DNA of 64,000 bases, from positions 1-64,000 of the forward strand of contig JAFSNR010000008.1 of NCBI GenBank assembly GCA_017443345.1, in the 5' to 3' direction. The stretch comes from Prevotella sp. (GTDB taxonomy: Bacteria > Bacteroidota > Bacteroidia > Bacteroidales > Bacteroidaceae). Position numbers and translations under genes: made by a program. The notes under the pieces are model-generated. The model was given only the letters and a program-made list of their open reading frames with translations, did not search any database and had not been told where the DNA came from. Of the stretch, positions 36,250-45,277 are shown piece by piece. Within the stretch, counting starts at the first letter, position 1, and the number at the start of each line of letters is the position of its first letter.

Positions 36250-36849
36250 ATGTTTTCTGGAATCATTGAGGAATTTGCTACAGTTGTAGCGATCAAGAAA
36301 GACCGCGAGAATATTGATTTTACGTTGACTTGCTCATTCGTTGACGAGTTGAAGATCGACCAGAGCGTCGCCCATAACGGCGTCTGTCTGACCGTTGTAG
36401 CCATTGAGGGTAACCAATATGTGGTAACAGCCATGAAGGAAACGCTTGATCGTACGAACCTCAGTCTGCTGAAGGTGGGCGACAAGGTGAACGTGGAGCG
36501 CTCGATGCTGATGAACGGACGCCTCGACGGCCACATCGTCCAGGGCCATGTCGACGAAACGGCCAAGTGCATCGCCATGGAAGATGCAGACGGTAGTACC
36601 TATTTCACTTTCAAATATCCAGAGAACCGTGAGATGGCGAAGAAGGGTTACTTTACAGTGGATAAAGGTTCAGTGACAGTGAATGGTGTATCCCTGACCG
36701 TCTGCAACCCCACCTCGAACACTTTTCAGGTGGCCATCATCCCCTACACTTTCGAGCACACGAACTTCTGCGACATCCAAGTTGGGACAGTCGTGAATCT
36801 TGAGTTCGATATCCTGGGAAAGTATATCGCGAGACTACAGAGCTTATAA
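36250..36849 (+). CDS. ribE: Riboflavin synthase, alpha chain
   Basis: A 199-residue enzyme that dismutates two lumazine molecules to riboflavin. It has the typical internal duplication of two barrel domains: MFSGIIEEFATV...NGVCLTV...GHIVQGHVD and then GYFTVDKGSVTVNGVSLTV. Length fits the family. The start at 36250 is fixed by the conserved MFSGIIE; a longer frame from 36115 runs through the leader RNA. Its 3' end overlaps the convergent phosphatase gene by 6 nt. Confidence 0.96.
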   Translation: MFSGIIEEFATVVAIKKDRENIDFTLTCSFVDELKIDQSVAHNGVCLTVVAIEGNQYVVTAMKETLDRTNLSLLKVGDKVNVERSMLMNGRLDGHIVQGHVDETAKCIAMEDADGSTYFTFKYPENREMAKKGYFTVDKGSVTVNGVSLTVCNPTSNTFQVAIIPYTFEHTNFCDIQVGTVVNLEFDILGKYIARLQSL

Positions 36850-37482
36850 TAATTCTCGTGGAGCAGAGACAAACGTCTTTGCTCCATGTTTTATCAGGAA
36901 GTCACGATCGCGGAAACCCCAGAGCACAGTGATACAAGGAAGTCCTGACTGACGAGCCGTTTCCAGATCGACATCACTATCCCCCACATAGACAGCATCA
37001 TCCTTCCCCACTCCCAGTTGGCGAAGGGCAGTGAAGACGGTATCAGGAGCAGGTTTCTTACGAATCCCCTCAGCCTCGTTCTCGCCTATCGCCACCTCAA
37101 TCGTATCAGGGAAGAAATAATGGCAGAGCTCCTGAGTGGCTGCCATCATCTTATTGCTTACCACAGCAAGTCGACAACCTCGTGTCTTGAGGGCTGCGAG
37201 CGTCTCAGGAATCCCATCGTAAGGCCGGGTGGTGTCGAGTGAGTGGGCCATATAATACTGTCGGAAAGTGGCAAAGGTCGCCTCAAACTCAGGATTGGCC
37301 ATTCCATCGGGTATCGCACGCTCCATCAGCTTTCTCACCCCATTGCCCACGAAACGACGCACATCGTCAATCGAGTGCTCAGGCATCCCATGCTCACGCA
37401 AAGCATAATTCACAGCTGCTGCCAGATCGCCCAGCGTATCGAGCAACGTGCCGTCAAGGTCAAAGATATAAACTTTATACAT
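36844..37482 (-). CDS. gph: HAD-family phosphatase (phosphoglycolate phosphatase-like)
   Basis: A 212-residue haloacid dehalogenase-type phosphatase. The nucleophile motif is IFDLDGTLLDT (Asp at about residues 8 and 10), motif II is VVSNK, and motif III/IV are KKPAPDTVF and VGDSDVDLETAR. The cap domain is the helical type (LREHGMPEHSIDDVRRFVGNGV) found in phosphoglycolate phosphatases, but HAD substrates are broad, so the substrate is tentative. It follows malQ on the same strand. Confidence 0.82.
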   Translation of the reverse strand: MYKVYIFDLDGTLLDTLGDLAAAVNYALREHGMPEHSIDDVRRFVGNGVRKLMERAIPDGMANPEFEATFATFRQYYMAHSLDTTRPYDGIPETLAALKTRGCRLAVVSNKMMAATQELCHYFFPDTIEVAIGENEAEGIRKKPAPDTVFTALRQLGVGKDDAVYVGDSDVDLETARQSGLPCITVLWGFRDRDFLIKHGAKTFVSAPRELL

Positions 37483-37487
37483 AATAT

Positions 37488-37508
37488 TCAGTTTACAGTT
37501 GACGGTTA
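37488..37508. repeat. Short heptamer stretch (class E) at the malQ stop codon
   Basis: On the minus strand it reads TAACCGT, CAACTGT, AAACTGA. Its first three bases are the malQ stop codon (37506-37508). Only three degenerate units. Confidence 0.5.
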
Positions 37509-40151
37509 TCTCTTCGAGCGCTGTATCATTGTACGTACCTTATTATTATACTTATCAGCCTTCAGAAGTTCCTCGATAGTGAGGTTCATGCGATACTTCC
37601 AACGGTTATAGGGATCGCTGGGCACATTGATACGCTCCTCACGAGGATTCTTCGAACGGAGTTCACTGTCCATCGCCAGCCAATCCTGTAACGACAGCAG
37701 ACAAAGCATCGACGGGCAATAGAGATGACGGGCAATCATCTCCTCAGCCAGATGGGCTGGCAGATGCTCTGGGGCACGCCCCTGCTTCTGAAGCATGGTG
37801 ACATAATAACGCTGGGTGCGTTCAGGACTCTCCTCCCACCACAGACGGAGAGGCGACATATCGTGCGTAGAGATGGTGGCCACACTGCGATAGGGATTGC
37901 CATCGAGGTGGGTAAACTCGTAGCCACTCTGCTTAGGCAACGATTGGATCTCGAGTGTCAGGATACGGAGACTGTCGAGCACAGGAGCCACACAATCAGG
38001 CAGCATACCCAAATCCTCTGCACAACACAACATACGAGAATCGCCAAAGACATCCGTCAGACGATGCATCGCCTGATCGCCCCAGAAGAAGTTATGACGC
38101 TGATAAAAATAGTTGTTGTAAAGTCGCAAAAATGCATCCTTCTCATCATTATTCAAAGCCTCATAGACGGGTTCGTTGAAGACACCTATACGTGGATGAT
38201 ACATCTCAGGTTGTTCAGGATCCTCGAGGAAGAGCACGTTGCTGATAAGACGATATAAGCCATCACGAATCCACAGACTGTTCTCATCCCCCTTCCCCTC
38301 GAAGAAATCGCGCACCTTCTGTTGGGTGTCAAACTCAGCCTTCAAGTCGTAGAGCCCATAGCTGCGCAGGATGAGGAAATTATCACGGACATAAGGTGCA
38401 TGCATGCCAAAAAGGCGTTCCAGAACACGATCGTTGATAAACGGGCGTGTAAAGAAGCCCTTGCGGAAAGGCAGTCCGAAATACTCAATCTCGCCCACGG
38501 TCATCGGAAGGGATGGGGAGAAATGCCCCAGAAGTCCGAAGACAGCATCCAAAGGAATCTCCCAGATACGGAAGAAGCCCAACACGTGGTCGATACGAAT
38601 GGCATCGAAATACTGCTCCATCCAACGAAGACGCTTGTGGAACCAACTGATAATGTTTACAGATGATGGTTTACGGTTTACAGATGATTGCCAATTATAC
38701 GTAGGGAATCCCCAGTTCTGGCCATTGAGCGAGAAATTATCAGGTGGCGCACCTGTCTGGGCGTTGAGGTGGAAAAGTTCAGGATGAGTTGCCGTCTCAA
38801 CACTCTTACGATTGACACCAATGGGCACATCACCCTTGATGAAGACCCCCTTCTCACGAGCATAGTCAGCAGCTGCCTTCAATTGGAGATGGAGGTGATA
38901 CTGGAGGAAATAGATCTGTTCAGCTGTATCCGACGGACCTGCTATCCACTTAGCGTAAGGCTCGAGCCAATCCTGATTCTCAGCAAGCCACTGTTTGAAC
39001 TCCTTCGAGTCGAGCGTCTGCTGTCCCTTATCCTCAAAAAACTCACGGACATAGGCCGATTTCACACGATCAACAGCCTCGTAGTCGCTATAGCCGAGGG
39101 CATTGAGTTCCTGACGCTGACGATGATAGGCAGTCATCTTAGCCTTGCTCTTCAACTTGCCCAGTGCCTCGAGGTCGATGTAATGGGGATGGAGGGCAAA
39201 AGCCGAGACAATGTTATAGGGATAAGAATCGCTCCAAGAGTGGCTGGCCGTCGTATCATTGACGGGCAACAACTGAATGGCCTTCATGCCTGTCGCTACT
39301 GCCCAGTCGACCATTCTACGAAGATCACCGAAATCGCCCACACCATAAGAATGCTCGCTTCGAAGCGAGAACACTGGCACCACGACACCAGCAGCTCGCC
39401 ACATTTGTTCCTTCAGTCTCAGCGACTCTCCATAAGCCACCAGCACAGTACCATCAGGAATCTGCGTCTGATCAGGAGGCAGCATCCCTTCCGTCGTGCG
39501 ATTGTCACCTTCCTCCCAGTTCAACAACGCATGGGTAGCATCGTCGATCACCACATATTTATATTCTATAGGCAGGAATACTGCATCAACATTGACAGAC
39601 AACAGCCACTCATAACGGCCGATATACTCCATCTTCAGATATCGGGCTGTATTCCAACTGCCCAAAGCTGGATGATTGCCGATGACAGCTAATGACTGTC
39701 CCTTCAGCAACTGAGGAGCAGATACACGGAAAAGGATGGTCTTACGATAAAGGGGCACGCGAAGTGCCTCGACCTCCTCATCCCTGACGCGTTGAGTGGT
39801 CGTCAGATAGGCATTGGTATAGAGATGATACTGTAGTGGAATCTCGCGCCACTGGTCAGCCAACACATAATTCTTGGAAGAATCGAAGTAATAGCAACGT
39901 GGGATCACTGTCCACTCACGACGCAGAACACGCTCCTCGGCATCCTCCACCTGATAATAATAGGAAAAGGAGGAAATGGGATGATGGCGCGACTCGAGGG
40001 CAGAGACTTCCAACTCCCAGTGCCAGCCATCAGCAGTCAACATCATCAGACGACTGGATTTCTCGGTCCCGTCATTACTTCTGTAAGTGATACGCACATA
40101 GAGGTTTTCGCCCCATTGAGTGCCATATTGAATAGAAAATTTCAGTTTCAT
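37506..40151 (-). CDS. malQ: 4-alpha-glucanotransferase (amylomaltase) with N-terminal starch-binding domains
   Basis: An 881-residue GH77 enzyme that transfers alpha-1,4-glucan segments in maltodextrin and glycogen metabolism. Two N-terminal CBM20-like domains (about residues 1-120 and 130-240; GSWNTARYLKMEYIGRYEW) precede the catalytic barrel: YSVGDFGDLRRMVDWA-type motif, GDVPIGVNRKSVE, the nucleophile region DAIRIDHVLGFFRIWEIP, and CCAEDLGMLP. Between PTYNW and the DAIRIDH motif is a segment (QSSVNRKPSSVNIIS) encoded by a heptamer array (38654-38688). The start fits a -7 element at 40169-40176. Confidence 0.93.
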   Translation of the reverse strand: MKLKFSIQYGTQWGENLYVRITYRSNDGTEKSSRLMMLTADGWHWELEVSALESRHHPISSFSYYYQVEDAEERVLRREWTVIPRCYYFDSSKNYVLADQWREIPLQYHLYTNAYLTTTQRVRDEEVEALRVPLYRKTILFRVSAPQLLKGQSLAVIGNHPALGSWNTARYLKMEYIGRYEWLLSVNVDAVFLPIEYKYVVIDDATHALLNWEEGDNRTTEGMLPPDQTQIPDGTVLVAYGESLRLKEQMWRAAGVVVPVFSLRSEHSYGVGDFGDLRRMVDWAVATGMKAIQLLPVNDTTASHSWSDSYPYNIVSAFALHPHYIDLEALGKLKSKAKMTAYHRQRQELNALGYSDYEAVDRVKSAYVREFFEDKGQQTLDSKEFKQWLAENQDWLEPYAKWIAGPSDTAEQIYFLQYHLHLQLKAAADYAREKGVFIKGDVPIGVNRKSVETATHPELFHLNAQTGAPPDNFSLNGQNWGFPTYNWQSSVNRKPSSVNIISWFHKRLRWMEQYFDAIRIDHVLGFFRIWEIPLDAVFGLLGHFSPSLPMTVGEIEYFGLPFRKGFFTRPFINDRVLERLFGMHAPYVRDNFLILRSYGLYDLKAEFDTQQKVRDFFEGKGDENSLWIRDGLYRLISNVLFLEDPEQPEMYHPRIGVFNEPVYEALNNDEKDAFLRLYNNYFYQRHNFFWGDQAMHRLTDVFGDSRMLCCAEDLGMLPDCVAPVLDSLRILTLEIQSLPKQSGYEFTHLDGNPYRSVATISTHDMSPLRLWWEESPERTQRYYVTMLQKQGRAPEHLPAHLAEEMIARHLYCPSMLCLLSLQDWLAMDSELRSKNPREERINVPSDPYNRWKYRMNLTIEELLKADKYNNKVRTMIQRSKR
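38654..38688. repeat. Heptamer array (class E) inside malQ
   Basis: Five 7-nt units: tgtttac, agatgat, ggtttac, ggtttac, agatgat. They encode the NRKPSSVN segment in a loop before a catalytic motif. Confidence 0.85.
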
Positions 40152-40168
40152 AAGCTGTTAATTTGCTA

Positions 40169-40176
40169 CAAAGGTA
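40169..40176 (-). promoter_or_regulatory. -7 element (TACCTTTG) for malQ
   Basis: The minus strand reads TACCTTTG 17 nt before the malQ ATG. Confidence 0.7.
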
Positions 40177-40250
40177 CAAAAAAATAGGAATTAATAGTAA
40201 AGAGTAGAGAGTTTTTTCACAACTTTCTTTGTTTTGCGCCCGACTTTTCG

Positions 40251-40258
40251 TAACTTTG
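40251..40258 (+). promoter_or_regulatory. -7 element (TAACTTTG) for mltG
   Basis: TAACTTTG ends 32 nt before the ATG at 40291, with a TTTG stretch upstream in the -33 region. Confidence 0.72.
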
Positions 40259-40290
40259 CAGCAATTTTCCAAGAATCAGAAAGTCAAAAC

Positions 40291-41307
40291 ATGAAAAAGA
40301 AGCATTATCTGATAGCCATCGCTGTCTGCCTGTTAGCTGCCGTGGGCGTGTTCTACTATTATCTCATGAGCGGTTTCTCAACATCAGAAACCACCCAATA
40401 CGTCTATATCGACGACAACGACGATCTGGACTCGGTCAGCAACAAGCTACTGCCCATCGCCTCAGAGCCTGCCATCACAGCTTTCAAGACCCTCGCCCGT
40501 CATGGAGGCTATGCAGAGAAGATCAGAAGCGGACGCTATGCCATCAAACCAGGCGAAAATGCGCTCACCGTGTTCCGTAACCTGAAAAACGGCCATCAGG
40601 AACCCGTCATGCTGACTATTCCAGAAAGTCGCACTATGGATCGTCTGGCAGGTTCGCTGTCGAGGAAACTGATGATAGACAGTACGGCCCTCGCTATCTG
40701 TCTGCAGGACAATGACTTCTGCCAGCGCTACGGATGCGACACAGCAACCATTGCCTGCCTGTTTGTGCCCAACACCTATGAGGTCTATTGGAACACCAGC
40801 ATCGAGAACCTGATGGAGCGTATGCAGAAAGAGCATCAACACTTCTGGAACGACGAGCGCACGAAGAAAGCCTCAACCATCGGACTGACTCCCAACGAGG
40901 TGTGTACGTTGGCCAGCATCATCGACGAGGAGACAGCCAATAACGCTGAGAAGCCCATGATTGCAGGGATGTACCTGAACCGTATCCAGAAGGGTATGCC
41001 ACTACAGGCCGATCCCACCATCAAGTTCGCCCTGAAGAACTTCGCCCTGAAACGTATCTATTACGATATGCTCTTCATCGACAGTCCCTATAACACCTAT
41101 CGTAACGAAGGTCTGCCTCCTGGTCCCATCAAGATTGCCTCGATCGCTGGCATCGACGCCGTACTGAACAGAGTATCCCACAATTATCTCTATATGTGTG
41201 CCAAAGAAGACTTCTCAGGAACACACAACTTCGCTGTCAGCTATTCAGATCACCTGATGAATGCCGCCAGATACTCGAAGGCTCTCAACGAACGAGGCAT
41301 AAAATAG
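40291..41307 (+). CDS. mltG: Endolytic murein transglycosylase MltG
   Basis: A 338-residue inner-membrane enzyme that cuts nascent peptidoglycan strands. One N-terminal membrane helix (LIAIAVCLLAAVGVFYYYLM) is followed by a LysM-like segment (SGRYAIKPGENALTVFRNL) and the YceG catalytic domain with LASIIDEETANNAEKPMIAGMYLNRIQKGMPLQADPTIKF and the end segment GLPPGPIKIAS. The start at 40291 follows the promoter; the longer frame from 40234 is leader. Confidence 0.92.
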   Translation: MKKKHYLIAIAVCLLAAVGVFYYYLMSGFSTSETTQYVYIDDNDDLDSVSNKLLPIASEPAITAFKTLARHGGYAEKIRSGRYAIKPGENALTVFRNLKNGHQEPVMLTIPESRTMDRLAGSLSRKLMIDSTALAICLQDNDFCQRYGCDTATIACLFVPNTYEVYWNTSIENLMERMQKEHQHFWNDERTKKASTIGLTPNEVCTLASIIDEETANNAEKPMIAGMYLNRIQKGMPLQADPTIKFALKNFALKRIYYDMLFIDSPYNTYRNEGLPPGPIKIASIAGIDAVLNRVSHNYLYMCAKEDFSGTHNFAVSYSDHLMNAARYSKALNERGIK

Positions 41308-41342
41308 TGAGACATTTTTGCAAGAGTTTCGGAAAAAATATG

Positions 41343-41350
41343 TAATTTTG
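41343..41350 (+). promoter_or_regulatory. -7 element (TAATTTTG) for glnS
   Basis: TAATTTTG ends 27 nt before the glnS ATG at 41378. Confidence 0.68.
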
Positions 41351-41377
41351 CAGCCACAATATAATACACGCAGATTT

Positions 41378-43120
41378 ATGGAAGAGAAAATACTGAATGA
41401 AAGTGAGGAGAAAAGATCAGTCAGCTTCATTGAGCAGAAGGTGATCAACGACTTGGCTGAAGGTAAAAACGGAGGCAGAATGCAGACCCGTTTCCCACCA
41501 GAGCCCAACGGTTATCTGCACATCGGACATGCCAAGGCCATTGCCATCGACTTCGGTCTGGCTAAGAAATACGGTGGTCAGTGTAACCTCCGTTTCGACG
41601 ACACCAACCCTATCAAGGAAGATACGGAATATATCGACAGCATCGAGAACGATATCAAGTGGCTGGGTTTCCAGTGGGCTAATATCTACTATGCCAGTGA
41701 CTATTTCCAGGAGCTATGGGACTTTGCCGTATGGCTTATCAAGCAAGGTAGAGCCTACGTCGACGAGCAGAGTTCGGAGGTGATAGCCCAGCAGAAGGGT
41801 ACCACCACCAGTCCTGGAACAAACAGTCCCTTCCGCGATCGTCCCATCGAGGAGAACCTGAAGCTCTTCGAGCATATGAACAGTGGCAAGTGCGAGCCAG
41901 GAACGCTCGTTCTCCGTGCGAAGATAGATATGGCTCATCCCAATATGCTGTTCCGTGATCCTCTGATCTACCGCGTGCTGAATATCCCCCATATCCGTAC
42001 AGGTAACAAGTGGAATGCCTACCCCATGTATGACTTCACCCACGGACAGAGCGACTATCTGGAGGGAGTGACCCACTCGTGGTGTACACTGGAGTTTGTA
42101 GAGCATCGTCCCTTGTACGATCTGTTCGTGACCTGGATGAAAGAATGGAAGGGTGAGACGGACAACATCGAGGACAACCGTCCTCGCCAGACAGAGTTCA
42201 ACAAACTGAACCTGAGCTATACCCTGATGTCAAAGCGTAACCTGCTGGCATTGGTAAACGAGAAACTTGTCAGTGGTTGGGACGATCCCCGTATGCCGAC
42301 TATCTGCGGTTTCCGTCGTCGTGGCTATAGCCCTGAAAGTATCATCAAGTTCATCGATAAGATTGGCTATACTACCTACGATGCCCTCAACGAGATGGCG
42401 CTGTTGGAGAGTGCCGTTCGTGATGACCTGAACAGTCGCGCTATCCGTGTTTCTGCTGTTCTCAACCCCGTGAAAGTGGTTATTACCAACTATCCTGAGG
42501 GCCAGATTGAGCAGCTGACAGCCGTTAACAATCCTGAGAACGAGGCCGACGGCACCCATACCATCGAATTCAGCCGTGAACTATGGATTGAGCGCGATGA
42601 CTTCATGAAAGAGGCAGAGAAGAAATTCATGCGACTGGCCCCTGGCAAGGAGGTACGTCTGAAAAACGCCTATATCATCAAGTGTGACGAGGAACACCCC
42701 TGCGATGAGGATGAAAACGGCAACGTTACCACCATCTACTGTACCTATGATCCTGAGTCACGCAGTGGTATGCCTGGTTCCAACCGAAAAATTAAGGGTA
42801 AGACCCTCCACTGGGTCAGCTGTCAGCATGCCGTTAAGGCCGAGGTGCGTCTCTATGACCGTTTGTGGAAGGTAGAGAATCCTCGCGACGAGATGGCAGC
42901 CATTCGTGAAGCTCAGAATTGTGATGCTGTGACAGCCATGAAGCAGATGATCAATCCCGACTCGCTGAACATATTGAAAGAATGTTACATCGAGCCCTAT
43001 GCTGCTGCTATGAAACCGCTCACCTATCTGCAGTTCCAGCGCATCGGCTACTTCACTCCTGATTCAGACTCCACACCTGAGCACCCAGTCTTCAACAAGA
43101 CGGTAGGGCTCAAAAGTTGA
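41378..43120 (+). CDS. glnS: Glutaminyl-tRNA synthetase
   Basis: A 580-residue class I synthetase charging tRNA-Gln. The HIGH motif is at residues 48-51 in PPEPNGYLHIGHAKA, DDTNP follows, and the KMSKS equivalent is MSKR at 284-287, the usual GlnRS form, next to GWDDPRMPTI. The C-terminal beta-barrel anticodon-binding domain (RLAPGKEVRLKNAYII) is present. The start at 41378 is preferred over 41318, which precedes the promoter. First gene of a run through the TPR and DedA genes. Confidence 0.97.
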   Translation: MEEKILNESEEKRSVSFIEQKVINDLAEGKNGGRMQTRFPPEPNGYLHIGHAKAIAIDFGLAKKYGGQCNLRFDDTNPIKEDTEYIDSIENDIKWLGFQWANIYYASDYFQELWDFAVWLIKQGRAYVDEQSSEVIAQQKGTTTSPGTNSPFRDRPIEENLKLFEHMNSGKCEPGTLVLRAKIDMAHPNMLFRDPLIYRVLNIPHIRTGNKWNAYPMYDFTHGQSDYLEGVTHSWCTLEFVEHRPLYDLFVTWMKEWKGETDNIEDNRPRQTEFNKLNLSYTLMSKRNLLALVNEKLVSGWDDPRMPTICGFRRRGYSPESIIKFIDKIGYTTYDALNEMALLESAVRDDLNSRAIRVSAVLNPVKVVITNYPEGQIEQLTAVNNPENEADGTHTIEFSRELWIERDDFMKEAEKKFMRLAPGKEVRLKNAYIIKCDEEHPCDEDENGNVTTIYCTYDPESRSGMPGSNRKIKGKTLHWVSCQHAVKAEVRLYDRLWKVENPRDEMAAIREAQNCDAVTAMKQMINPDSLNILKECYIEPYAAAMKPLTYLQFQRIGYFTPDSDSTPEHPVFNKTVGLKS

Positions 43121-43129
43121 GCATAACGC

Positions 43130-44560
43130 ATGCAAAATGACAATTTAGAATATTTCAAAGGCGAAGAATTCCAAAAGATTCTGAGACAATACGAAGATTC
43201 AGTCAAGTCAGGGCATCCGATCTATATGGATGCCGATGACTTGGCTGATATCGCAGATTGGTATCAGTACAATGGGCATCAGGAAGAAGCCGACGAAGCT
43301 GTAAACCTCGCTTTGGAATATAACCCTGAGGCTGTAGGTCCTTTGCTTTATAAAGCCAGGGAAGCGTTGTCACTCAGGGATTTTGAGACGGCCTACGACT
43401 ATGCTGACCATGTAGAGGCAGCTGACGCAGTAGAAGCCTTCTACCTCAGAAATGAGATATTGATCTGTGAGGGTAAGGAGGAAGAGGCTGACGAACATTT
43501 CCGTGAGCATCTGAAGGAAGTAATGCCTGATGAGCTGATGGACTATGTTTACGATGTGGCCAGCATCTACTCTGACTATAATCTCTACGACAAGGCCTTC
43601 GAATGGATTGCCCGTTCACAGGGTGACGATTCTGACGATTTCAAAGAACTGATGGCTCGCACACTCTTCGGACTAGGGAAATATCAGGACAGTGAACGAA
43701 TCTTCAACGAACTGATAGACCACAATCCCTACTCCACTCGCTACTGGAACGCACTAGCCAGTGCGCAGTTTATGAGGGAGGACTATCATGCCGCTATCAC
43801 CAGCAGTGAGTTTGCCATCGCCATCGATCCTAATGATGCAGACGGACTGCTCTCCAAGGCCAATAGCCTGTATAACCTGGAGAACTACGAGACAGCTCTT
43901 TCCTATTTCCAGAAATATTCTGAAAAGATGGAGGACGACGAGTTTGGCTATCTGCACCAAGGCACTTGCTTCATCAACCTCGGACGTTATGAGGAAGCCA
44001 TCAAGGTGTTGGAGAAAGGCGAATCCATCTCAGCCCCTGACTCCCCATATCTGCCTGAGATCTACCAGGAAATGGCTTTCGCCTATAGCGAATTACGTCA
44101 GCCTGAGACTGCACTCTACTATCTCGACAAGACTGATTCCCTGGAGTGCGACCATGTAAACGTTAGCATCATCAAAGGCCATGTGCTGTTGAGCAACAAA
44201 CGGGCAAAAGAAGCGGAAGATGCCTTTAAAAAAGCCTTGGTGAACTCAGGCAATGCCCCCAAAACGATGCTCCGTATTATCGTTTCGCTCTATGACAACC
44301 ATTTAGTCCAACCGTCGTATAAGCTGCTAAAAGGTTTTCTGACACTTGTTGACGACGAGTGGAAAGAAGGTTACTCCTACATGGCACTCTGTTGTCTGGA
44401 TCTGAGGAAGTACGACGAGTTCCTTCAATACCTCAAGCAGGCCATCGAGAAAAATCCCAGGGAAGCCCGTCTAGTACTCGGTAGCTACTTCCCCAAAGAG
44501 GTAGAGACCAAAGACTATTATGATTATATGAAGATAAAACTGAAAAGTAAACTGAAATGA
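43130..44560 (+). CDS. Tetratricopeptide-repeat protein
   Basis: A 476-residue protein made almost wholly of TPR-like helix pairs (YQYNGHQEEADEAVNLALEYNPEA, LFGLGKYQDSERIFNELIDHNPYS, AQFMREDYHAAITSSEFAIAIDPND, GTCFINLGRYEEAIKVLEKGE, and more). No signal peptide or membrane helix, so it is probably a cytosolic scaffold. Partner unknown. It starts 9 nt after glnS and its stop overlaps the DedA gene start by 4 nt, so it is within an operon. Confidence 0.88.
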   Translation: MQNDNLEYFKGEEFQKILRQYEDSVKSGHPIYMDADDLADIADWYQYNGHQEEADEAVNLALEYNPEAVGPLLYKAREALSLRDFETAYDYADHVEAADAVEAFYLRNEILICEGKEEEADEHFREHLKEVMPDELMDYVYDVASIYSDYNLYDKAFEWIARSQGDDSDDFKELMARTLFGLGKYQDSERIFNELIDHNPYSTRYWNALASAQFMREDYHAAITSSEFAIAIDPNDADGLLSKANSLYNLENYETALSYFQKYSEKMEDDEFGYLHQGTCFINLGRYEEAIKVLEKGESISAPDSPYLPEIYQEMAFAYSELRQPETALYYLDKTDSLECDHVNVSIIKGHVLLSNKRAKEAEDAFKKALVNSGNAPKTMLRIIVSLYDNHLVQPSYKLLKGFLTLVDDEWKEGYSYMALCCLDLRKYDEFLQYLKQAIEKNPREARLVLGSYFPKEVETKDYYDYMKIKLKSKLK

Positions 44561-45195
44561 ATTTTATTACCAATATTCTTAACAGCCTTGGATGGTACCC
44601 CACCATCTTCGTGCTGATGTTACTTGAGAGTACTGTGGTACCTGTACCCTCAGAATTCGTGGTCACCCCAGCTGCCTATCATGCTGCAAGTGGTTCACTG
44701 AATGTATTCCTGGTCATCCTCTTCGCCACACTTGGCGCTGATGTCGGTGCCAGCATTAACTATTTTGTAGCCTTGTATGTTGGTCGTCCTGTGATATATA
44801 AGTTTGCTAACAGCAAGTGGGGTAAGATGTGTCTGTTGAATCAGGAAAAGGTAGAGAAGAGTGAAAAATACTTCGACGATCACGGTGTGGCAGCCACACT
44901 GACAGGACGATTTGTCCCAGTAATCCGTCACTTGATTTCCATCCCTGCCGGACTTGCTCGTATGAACTATGGCAAGTTTATCCTCTTTACTACCATCGGA
45001 GCAGGTGGATGGCATAGTGTACTGGCTGCTATGGGCTGGTATCTGCATGCCATCGTCCCTGAGGACCAGCTGAATGAGAAGATCAGCGAATATGCAGAAT
45101 ATATTAAGATCTTCATCATCGCCCTGATTGTTTTGGCCATTGTTTACTTCGTTGCCAAGAAGAAAATGGGCAAGAAACAAGAAAATAACGCATAA
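44557..45195 (+). CDS. DedA-family membrane protein
   Basis: A 212-residue DedA/SNARE-associated family protein. It has the family's re-entrant helix pattern: LLESTVVPVPSEFV, FATLGADVGASINYFVALYVGR, and GRFVPVIRHLISIPAGLARMNYGKF, with the conserved Arg and Gly positions. DedA proteins act in the inner membrane and have been linked to recycling of lipid carriers such as undecaprenyl phosphate. Overlaps the TPR gene by 4 nt. Its stop codon lies in the stem of a terminator. Confidence 0.92.
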   Translation: MNFITNILNSLGWYPTIFVLMLLESTVVPVPSEFVVTPAAYHAASGSLNVFLVILFATLGADVGASINYFVALYVGRPVIYKFANSKWGKMCLLNQEKVEKSEKYFDDHGVAATLTGRFVPVIRHLISIPAGLARMNYGKFILFTTIGAGGWHSVLAAMGWYLHAIVPEDQLNEKISEYAEYIKIFIIALIVLAIVYFVAKKKMGKKQENNA

Positions 45196-45226
45196 AAACA
45201 GGATTTTTCCTTTTTTATGCGTTATT
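45184..45226 (+). terminator. Terminator overlapping the DedA stop codon
   Basis: A 14-bp stem (aataacgcataaaa / ttttatgcgttatt) whose left arm includes the TAA stop. Confidence 0.85.
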
Positions 45227-45241
45227 TATTAAAAAAATGTG

Positions 45242-45249
45242 TAACTTTG
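45242..45249 (+). promoter_or_regulatory. -7 element (TAACTTTG) of the GDP-fucose operon
   Basis: TAACTTTG ends 28 nt before the manC ATG at 45278. Confidence 0.7.
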
Positions 45250-45277
45250 CCGATTATATCAGCAAAAAGAAGTGAGT

